A DNA stretch of 64,000 nucleotides from Porites lobata. Taxonomy: Eukaryota > Cnidaria > Anthozoa > Scleractinia > Poritidae. The notes beneath the pieces were generated by a model. That model made no database searches and was not told the origin of the DNA. It saw only the letters and a program-made list of their open reading frames with translations. A program made the translations under genes and the position numbers. This document shows positions 57,219-64,000 of this stretch, piece by piece (within the stretch, counting starts at the first letter, position 1; the number at the start of each line of letters is the position of its first letter). The stretch covers positions 181,001-245,000 of the forward strand of contig CALNXK010000361.1 of NCBI GenBank assembly GCA_942486035.1, written 5' to 3'.

Positions 57219-58984
57219 TTTTGACATGTAATGTTATAAAGTGAAGAGCGCCTTAAGCAGTTTTATTCTCACAGTGAAGTTCCGATCAATCAGCCAAACT
57301 TCAGCTTATATTCAGTTAATATAGCTGAGAGTTGTCGGAGGGGACACGGCAAATCGCTTTGTGTCAAATCATTTTCACCATCTACGTCCCTCTACCGATC
57401 ATAATCATTCTGCATCTTATCTGCAGATCATTATGAACTCGAACAAAACGCTTACGAAAACATGACACCGATCATTTCTGCTTATTTATGCAAATTAAGT
57501 GTTCATCGTTCTCAAGCAAATTATTGCGAAAATTTTTAAGTATATATGAAAATGCGTACTTTTGCTTTTTGTGTTGTATTCTTTATTGAACGCACGAAAT
57601 AGTTCGTCTTTGTTATGACTGCTGTAAAGGTTGTAGAGTCACTAGTTTTCTTAGAAAGGTGTCTGTGACTTTCGGTGATTGATTGGTAGGACACAGATTG
57701 AGTTAACGCAAAATGTGACTCCTTCAGTGAAGTCAACAGTTTGCGATAACTCAAATCCTGGCTTGAAGAGAGAAGTCTATAACAGTCCACGATCTGGGAA
57801 CCACATTTCGTGCTGTCGCAAAATACGATAATTTATAGGAAACGGAATGACTTTTCTCAAAATGTGACTCTAACTTCGCCATGGTTTGCGATATTTTTCG
57901 GCGCAAACCTTGGTTTTAAAACATAGAACACAGATTGAGTTAAAAATACGAAAAACATTATGGCAAACTGGAGACTTTTTGGTGCCAACTTTCTGACGCC
58001 GGTCAAGTTAATTGAGTGGATGTGATTTGTGAGCTAAAATCAGAGGAGTGTAACGCCGCAATTTCCAATAACGCAACGTGTGGTGTCGAAACATCACCAT
58101 AGTTTGAAATGAGGCAAACTGAGAATTTTGCAACAAGACCATCTTTTGAAACGCCTATGTTATTTCAGTATATGTCTTTCTAACCTTAATGGTACTGCGG
58201 ACGACAATATACGACAAGCTTCACCCATTTTATCTTGTAACAGGACAGTTCTTCTTGGTCCGTAACAGTTGGAATACTATTGCTGTCCATTAGGTGTAGA
58301 TGGGGTCGAGTAAATCTCCTTGACTGAAATCACAGAAGGGTTAATTCTACACTGCGTTAGCATCGATGTTCTAATGAGGATGGATAGGTGGATCAATATT
58401 CTGTCAACCATAACCTGGAAGTTTACTTTTGTAGCTAGTGTTATTCTCTGAACTTTAACATTAATTTCACTTTATCATTCTCGATCACTGGCAGTTGATG
58501 GTGCTCATACCACGTCTCTCTATATTTCAGGCCATATATCCGACTCAATTCCCAATGAGGTATTAATGTACCTTGTTGTGTCGCTTAATTTTATCCCACA
58601 GCGTCATGTGCCACACAGCCCATGAGCTTACACTGCACATTCCGACACACGCGAAAGCCTTTTGTCTTGTCGATGAGGCACTTAAGCTGCGTAGATTACT
58701 GCTATCTCCCCGCCCCCTCCTCCACTCCTTTTGACTCGTACCATTTTCTCCTTTCTTTTCGAGTTTCAACTGGTGCTTTCGCGAGCAAACATTCTCGCCC
58801 CCGAAGAAAACGCTTGCACTGCAGGCAATGTACAAGACGTTCGCGTGGCAGACATTCGCCTCGCTTCGTTTACTTTAGCACGTGTCGCGTGCCTATTGCA
58901 ACTTTGAATCAAAACAAGCCACTTCTTCTTCATATCATCCTTCTTCAAAACGTTTTATTTGGGCACGAGGCTTGTGCTTTCACC

Positions 58985-59085
58985 GGGTGGAGAGGGGGGG
59001 AGGGGGAGTACTCAACAAATGTTTATACGGGGACCCGAGGTCCAACCCCTTACCCTTTAAAAATGGTGTCCACCGGAGTATAAAT
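58985..59085. repeat. Dispersed repeat with GAGTACTCAACAAATGTTTA
   Basis: GGGGGAGTACTCAACAAATG, ACGGGGACCCGAGGTCCAAC and CCCTTACCC blocks. Repeat of this form is familiar from coral genomes (from memory). Non-coding. Confidence 0.45.
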
Positions 59086-59313
59086 GTGAACGCTGGCTGA
59101 TTTTTCTTGTTATTCGACGATGTTCCTTACTACCGCGACTTTCTCTAATTTCAAATTGATTTCGTCGTAAATGGGACATAAGACAATTTTGTATAATCAC
59201 TTTCCATTTAATAACAAACAGTGATAAGAATGGAGGAAAATGAAACACTGTTCAGAAATCAGATTCAAGTTTTGACGACCGAATGATCGACTATACGCTG
59301 AAAATTAAAAAGA

Positions 59314-59582
59314 TCTGTTTCAGCCCCTAAGTAACGTCAATTCACCCTGCGGGCCAAAGTCTGATTCAGCTCCTCCTGGAGCCATTTGAGCACAATTTGC
59401 GCTAAAACAGCCCAATCAAAAGGCTATTCCAGCCCACGCTGGGGCCCATTTCAGCCCTTGGGTCCAAAGCAGCGCTATGTAATTGGACTGTATTGGCCTA
59501 ATTTAAGGGAGCCAAATTAGACTCAAAAATAGGACTGTATTTCAACCACCGAAACGGCCCCATTTTTAAGGCTAAAACAGAT
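59314..59582. mobile_element. 269-bp MITE with ATCTGTTT(C/T)AGCC ends
   Basis: Left end ATCTGTTTCAGCCCCTAAG; right-end complement ATCTGTTTTAGCCTTAAAA. The interior repeats CAGCCC words and has no frame. Confidence 0.7.
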
Positions 59583-60379
59583 GTTTCTGATTTAACGTGT
59601 ACTATTTCTATCAACTGAAGTGTGTACAATTAACAGTTAGAAAAGGTCAGCTTGCAAAAAGGTATCATTATGGAACCAGTTCTAGGAACGAGAAACTTCT
59701 ATGTTTCTAGATAGTTAAAATACCAGCGTTTTCTCAATTTCACTCAGATACAAAGTTTTTTTTCCCCAATCTTGACTTAGCGTACTTTTGGAACTCTAAT
59801 GAACCGATAATACAGCGATTAGGTTTAACTTTTAGTTTTGAAACTTATATGTTTTCTTTTTTCTATTTTGTCGATTTTTCTTGAGTTCTAAGGGAGGTAT
59901 GTGTACCTTACACTGATTATTTAATATTTTGAAAGCATTCCACTTTTTTGTCCAGTTTGAGAATTTTGTTTCTAGTAATTAAATCTGCATGATAATGTCT
60001 ATCCGAACTTATTATGCAACTCATTGAGATTTCCATTTGAAAAAAAATTACCTCCTCCCCTACCCAAAAAACCGGACATTTTCGTGTGTTGACTAGAATA
60101 GACAAAGGGGAAATTGAACGAACAAAGAAAAGAAAAGAAATCCATGAAAATAATCGACTAAACACTAGTCACAGCAGGAAAAAGGCGATGATGTGTATTA
60201 GACGGTGTTAAGACCAGCGCTTTCACAGTGGAAAAATATCCTACAAAGTGAAGATAATCAGGAACAAATTATCTGGACCTGTGTACTTAGAATAGTATAC
60301 ACGTGTCGGTGCGCGTGGCTTGTCAGTCCCAAATTCATTAGGAACAAATCATTATTATGTTAGCCATAAACTAAAGTGT

Positions 60380-60795
60380 TGAATGGTATGACACCTGTTT
60401 ATCTGCAGGATCTATTAGACCTTTATAGACCTTGCCGTAGCCTTAGATCAGGAACATGCAGCTTCTGAAGACACAATCTTATAATTTAAAATTGTACGGG
60501 TTCAGGGCATTTTCTATATATTCCCCTCAGCTTTGGAATGCTCTTCCACGAGAGCTAAGAGTATGCGATTCTGTAGGTAGTTTTAAGAAAGTCCTGAAGA
60601 CCTTTCTTTTCAAAAAGGCTTCAGTGTTGAGTAAAATTAAGACAAACCTTTTTATGAACGTATGTTAGAGATCAGTCCCAAGATTTTGAGATTTTATTTA
60701 AGTTATATTTTATTTTTTAAGGCAATTTTCAATTTTTTTTTGTTGATGTAAAGCGCTTGTGGAGCGCGATATAAATAAATTGTTATTATTATTAT
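60380..60795 (+). pseudogene. LINE pol 3' end with frameshift
   Basis: GMTPVYLQDLLDLYRPCRSL then RSGTCSF-stop, followed in another frame from 60456 by LKLYGFRAFSIYSPQLWNAL and PRELRVCDSVGSFKKVLKTF. This is the conserved C-terminus of CR1/L2-like pol with one frameshift. A 3' UTR with AAGCGCTTGTGGAGCGCGAT and an ATT-rich tail follows. Confidence 0.8.
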
Positions 60796-61129
60796 AATAT
60801 CATTATCATTATCCCTTAAGAACACTGAGTGCATCATCCGCTGAATTTAAGTGTACATAGAAGTCAGCACAAAAACCCAATTCATCAAATACGGAATTTC
60901 CTGTTTTTCGTTTTTAATAGATTATAGACCCCATTGTCTGCGCATCGTCACGTATTAAAAAAATACTCCACCATTCCCCAAAACTGCTTCATTTAGCATC
61001 AAGTCTTATTGTTTTCCCAGAGCAATTTTACCGAAAAGCATCTCCTCGTTTTAGATCCAGTCTAAGCTGAACTTTATAATTCGGCAACAAAATTTTGGAT
61101 TATAAACAGTTTTAAAAATCGTCAGTATC

Positions 61130-62341
61130 ATGGGCTCAAACGAAACAGAAACGGCGACCGTCCTTTCGAACACAACCAGGTCAGTGTTTTATTGCTCACA
61201 CGCACCACACCTAGTTTGGGATTTACATGACACTACTTCTCCTTGGGTTTTTGCCGTAGTCTCATCTATAATCTCTCCAACTGTGGTTCTTTTAAACGCA
61301 CTAATAATCATAGCAGTAAAGCGAAGGAAAGAACTCCAGAGAGCTTCCAATATCTTGCTATCAAGTATGGCCGTTACAGATCTTCTAGTAGGAAGTTTAT
61401 GTGTACCGTTATCTGCTGTGGTCGGACTGTTAGTTTCTTATCAATTACTGGCCGACCATTACATTTGCAAGTTGGACTTTGTAGCGATATCGGTCACGAC
61501 CACTCTTACGGCTTGTTCGATTTTCCATCTGACAATGATTGCTTGGGAAAGGTACGTGGCCATTCGAAAATGGATTGACTACAAAGTTATAGTGACTAGA
61601 AGCCGGTTGAAAAAGCTGGCGATAATAGCTTGGGTATCAGCAATAGTAACTGTATCTCCACTACCCTTATTGGTGATCACGGGGATCATGAGTGAAAATG
61701 CTATGATTTTAGCGTCGGAGATTTTCCACACCGTTCTTTCAGTTTCGGTAATGTCTGCCCTGGGACTTATCGTATATTTTTATGTCATGGTGTACCTTGG
61801 GGTTCGCAAACGTAAATTAAGTCAAATTCACCAAGTCAGCGAGTTAGTGAACGCAAAACTTGAACGCAGAGTTGCTATGACCACTGCTTTAGTTACGGTT
61901 GCCCTAATTCTTTCGTTCTTCCCAAATGCTCTTATTGGTATGTTGGAAGGAGTTTATCCAGTTCTTCTTAAACATTGGGTGATACGTTTAATGGACACAC
62001 TTCTGTATTCAAATTCCGTAGTTAACCCACTCATTTACTGCTACAGAGACTGTCGTTTTAGGAAAGCCGTTCTCGAGATTTTAAAGATCAGAAAACCGGA
62101 AAAGGGGCCTTCAGTTGCTTATGATGTAGTACGATCCGTCAGACGAAAGGATTTGCTTGGTTCGGTCATAGATACCGAAGTACAGATACAAAAAATACAA
62201 AACCAAGTTCTTTTAACAAGATCAGCATCCTGTGATTTGGTCCTGTTCACAGATCAAGCTCGGTTCGACTCTCACCAAACATCGTTAAAAAGAACTATGT
62301 CAACTCCGTCTCTTCATATAAAACATTTCCACGACGACTGA
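61130..62341 (+). CDS. Class A (rhodopsin-like) GPCR, single exon
   Basis: 403-aa seven-helix receptor. N-terminal glycosylation sites N4 (NET) and N14 (NTT). Landmarks: N56 in LNALII, D84 in SSMAVTDLLVG, C113 before helix 3, E-R-Y 140-142 followed by VAIRKW, W168, SFFP 262-265 in helix 6 (no CWxP tryptophan) and NPLIY 299-303. The helix 3 aspartate that binds amines is not evident, so an aminergic receptor is not supported. The cytoplasmic tail is long (about 100 residues) and Ser/Thr-rich near the end (TRSASCD, RTMSTPS), offering phosphorylation sites. Low similarity to the receptor at 46434, so not a tandem duplicate. Ligand unknown. Confidence 0.94.
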   Translation: MGSNETETATVLSNTTRSVFYCSHAPHLVWDLHDTTSPWVFAVVSSIISPTVVLLNALIIIAVKRRKELQRASNILLSSMAVTDLLVGSLCVPLSAVVGLLVSYQLLADHYICKLDFVAISVTTTLTACSIFHLTMIAWERYVAIRKWIDYKVIVTRSRLKKLAIIAWVSAIVTVSPLPLLVITGIMSENAMILASEIFHTVLSVSVMSALGLIVYFYVMVYLGVRKRKLSQIHQVSELVNAKLERRVAMTTALVTVALILSFFPNALIGMLEGVYPVLLKHWVIRLMDTLLYSNSVVNPLIYCYRDCRFRKAVLEILKIRKPEKGPSVAYDVVRSVRRKDLLGSVIDTEVQIQKIQNQVLLTRSASCDLVLFTDQARFDSHQTSLKRTMSTPSLHIKHFHDD

Positions 62342-62869
62342 TTAATTGCAACTACCAGCCCAACTTTGTGATCGGTACTGCATTAATCCACGTATAATAA
62401 TGCCTGACGTCCGAGCTTACTGTTAATTCACAGCAGTGTAAAGCGGGCACGAGTTTATCAGTTTTTATCGTAAGTGCTAAGTGTTGCCATCTGCAAAAGA
62501 AGAGGTCGATGGGAAGTAAAACACAAACAAACAAACAAAAGAACTGAAAGATATATTCATTTACCCTCGGCTAGGATGACATTTCGAGGGATCTGATTCA
62601 TCAGTATAATAATTGAGCTCTCAACTAGCATTTTTTAAAACAGTTTCTATCGGGTGACATTGTAGTGCGAGCTTGGTTGGTCAGTGTCTCTGCGGCGTTT
62701 TACTTTCCCGTCATTGGCACATCACCAAGTCTAGGAGATGACAAGGTCTTACTGGACCATCTAGGGTCATGAAGTTGAGCATATTCCAACTTTCGAAATT
62801 ATAGCGATAAGCCCCCCATGAAAATTTCTCACTGCAAAATCTGGCAGATTCTTTGGAGGGGTCCTAACA
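62342..62869. other. Spacer between the second GPCR and a LINE remnant
   Basis: About 530 bp. The first part is the presumed 3' UTR. No AATAAA was clear. The distal half may contain further decayed LINE sequence. Confidence 0.4.
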
Positions 62870-64000
62870 GCAGTTCAAACTTAGAAAATGATATTAATAC
62901 TTCTCGAAAAGATTATTATGTACTCTTGGCGGTGACGGCTTAATACCCGTACTGACGTACAAAACGATTTTATAATTCCTGACTCTAGTAATTTTGCATC
63001 AGGAGACAGCCCTCCAATGCCAAAAATGGTTCCGTTGCGAAAGAGTTTCGACCATCATTTAAATGACCATGGCAAAATCCTACTTGAATAGTGCAAATCT
63101 CTTGTTATAAGAATCTCAAATGGCAGATACAAAGGTGACTCCTTGGGAAAAATTACCTTTCATGGCCAGTCGACTACATATTAGCTAGCGATGAATTAAT
63201 AGGCATATTTCAAAATTTTCTAAGTTGTTCGTCAACCTTCATCTTTTTCGGATCACTGTCAACTAGTCGGCTGGACACTCCAACAAACTCACCTTCGGAT
63301 AACAAGCAAGAACTTGTTACTCTCCTAAGACAATTTAAATGGTCCCTTGATTCTAAAGAAAAATTTATGTTGGCCCCACACTGAATCCGCTGAGTAAGAG
63401 CGGCTAGGGCTTATTTCCGACTTCATTAATAGCGACTATGAACATTTAGATGTTGATGCGGCTGTAAACGGATTTGTGAAAAATTTACATTTTGCAGCAA
63501 AAAGATAGTTAAATCTGGTTAAAACAAAGAAGAAAGAAAAACGAATATGCCAACCATGGTAGGATAGCGACTGCCACGCTCTGAAAAAGAAACTTAAACA
63601 TATCTCAAATCAAAAGCATAAAGTACCTTACACCGAATTCGAAATAACCAGACTTAATTATCATCGTATGAATAAGGAATACAAACACTTGAATGTTAAA
63701 ACAGAAAAAGCGAAAACATCAGAACCACAAAATGGAAGAACTTGTTAATTCATCCAACCCACAAAAATTCTGGTCAACACTCAAGAACTTATCGACAAAA
63801 AGTGCAAATTCACAAGATTTGTCTGTTCCAGTCGGCAAATTATATACTAACTTTCAGAACCTGCATTCAAAACCAGATAGTGGTCAATACTCTGAGATTC
63901 AGTTAATTATTACAATCATATACAGTGGATAAACCCGTTACTGAATCAGAGTTTAGGAAAGCCGTTAAATTGTTGTAAAATAAGAAAGCAGCGGGTTTTG
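62870..64000 (+). pseudogene. Decayed LINE: endonuclease, linker and start of RT (runs off right edge)
   Basis: Successive frames give LENDINTSRKDYYVLL, a GDFN-type motif (GGTGAC...AATACCCGTACTGAC, one frame break), VQNDFIIPDSSNFASGDSPP, then NGRYKGDSLGKITFHGQST, the C-terminal half of an APE-type endonuclease. The linker reads LISDFINSDYEHLDVDAAVN and HALKKKLKHISNQKHK. From 63696: LKQKKRKHQNHKMEELVNSS then NPQKFWSTLKNLSTKSANS. The start of the RT domain near 63930 reads KPVTESEFRKAVKLL then a stop, NKKAAGF. At least four frameshifts or stops, so inactive. Confidence 0.82.

Larger units (their letters stand above)
57219..61129. other. Intergenic region before the second GPCR
   Basis: 3.9 kb containing a repeat at 58985-59085, a MITE at 59314-59582 and a LINE 3' end at 60380-60795. 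A 153-codon open frame at 58622-59083 has no domain, runs into the repeat and is judged non-coding. Confidence 0.45.

Noticed and set aside
58622..59083. 153-codon plus-strand frame
   Set aside because: No domain, unusual Arg/His/Cys composition, and it runs into a dispersed repeat at 58985.

Overview
The window looks like nuclear DNA of an anthozoan cnidarian, most likely a stony coral. This is inferred from AT-rich sequence, genes split into many short GT-AG exons, intronless rhodopsin-like GPCR genes, and dense short palindromic transposons, tRNA-derived SINEs and LINE remnants. No taxon-specific marker was seen, so the species is not known.

Layout. (1) Positions 1-6230, minus strand: the 5' part of a coiled-coil protein gene (7 exons, 336 codons reconstructed) that runs off the left edge. 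(2) 6231-11769: gene-free DNA with a miniature transposon and two inverted copies of a palindromic repeat, one of them just upstream of the next gene beside YY1-like motifs. (3) 11770-54832, plus strand: a complete 33-exon gene for the dynein-2 intermediate chain DYNC2I1 (WDR60), reconstructed exon by exon with consistent phases (1107 aa). It has the conserved N-terminal EDTWK block, one 888-bp purine-rich exon encoding an Arg/Asp/Glu/Lys low-complexity region, an acidic linker, a conserved chain-binding block and a C-terminal WD40 propeller. (4) Nested in its 9-kb intron 29, same strand: a complete single-exon class A GPCR (46434-47585). (5) 54833-61129: mostly repeats, with one possible 47-codon ORF or first exon at 57075. 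(6) 61130-62341: a second, unrelated single-exon class A GPCR. (7) 62870-64000: a decayed LINE (endonuclease, linker, start of RT) that leaves the window on the right.

The genes do not form a pathway. WDR60 serves retrograde intraflagellar transport and the two GPCRs are orphan membrane receptors. The most unusual material is in the mobile DNA: a family of near-perfect snap-back elements with TA(G/C)CCTG ends and 9-bp target duplications (three copies); a 447-bp element built of GGAGTTAA microrepeats whose empty site can be reconstructed from the tandem array it interrupted; a 1.39-kb element with 201-bp terminal inverted repeats; and a RTE-like copy in which the endonuclease start is joined directly to the pol C-terminus. 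In the left-hand gene, five successive coiled-coil exons share the same 1-1 phase, and decayed exon-like copies lie between them.
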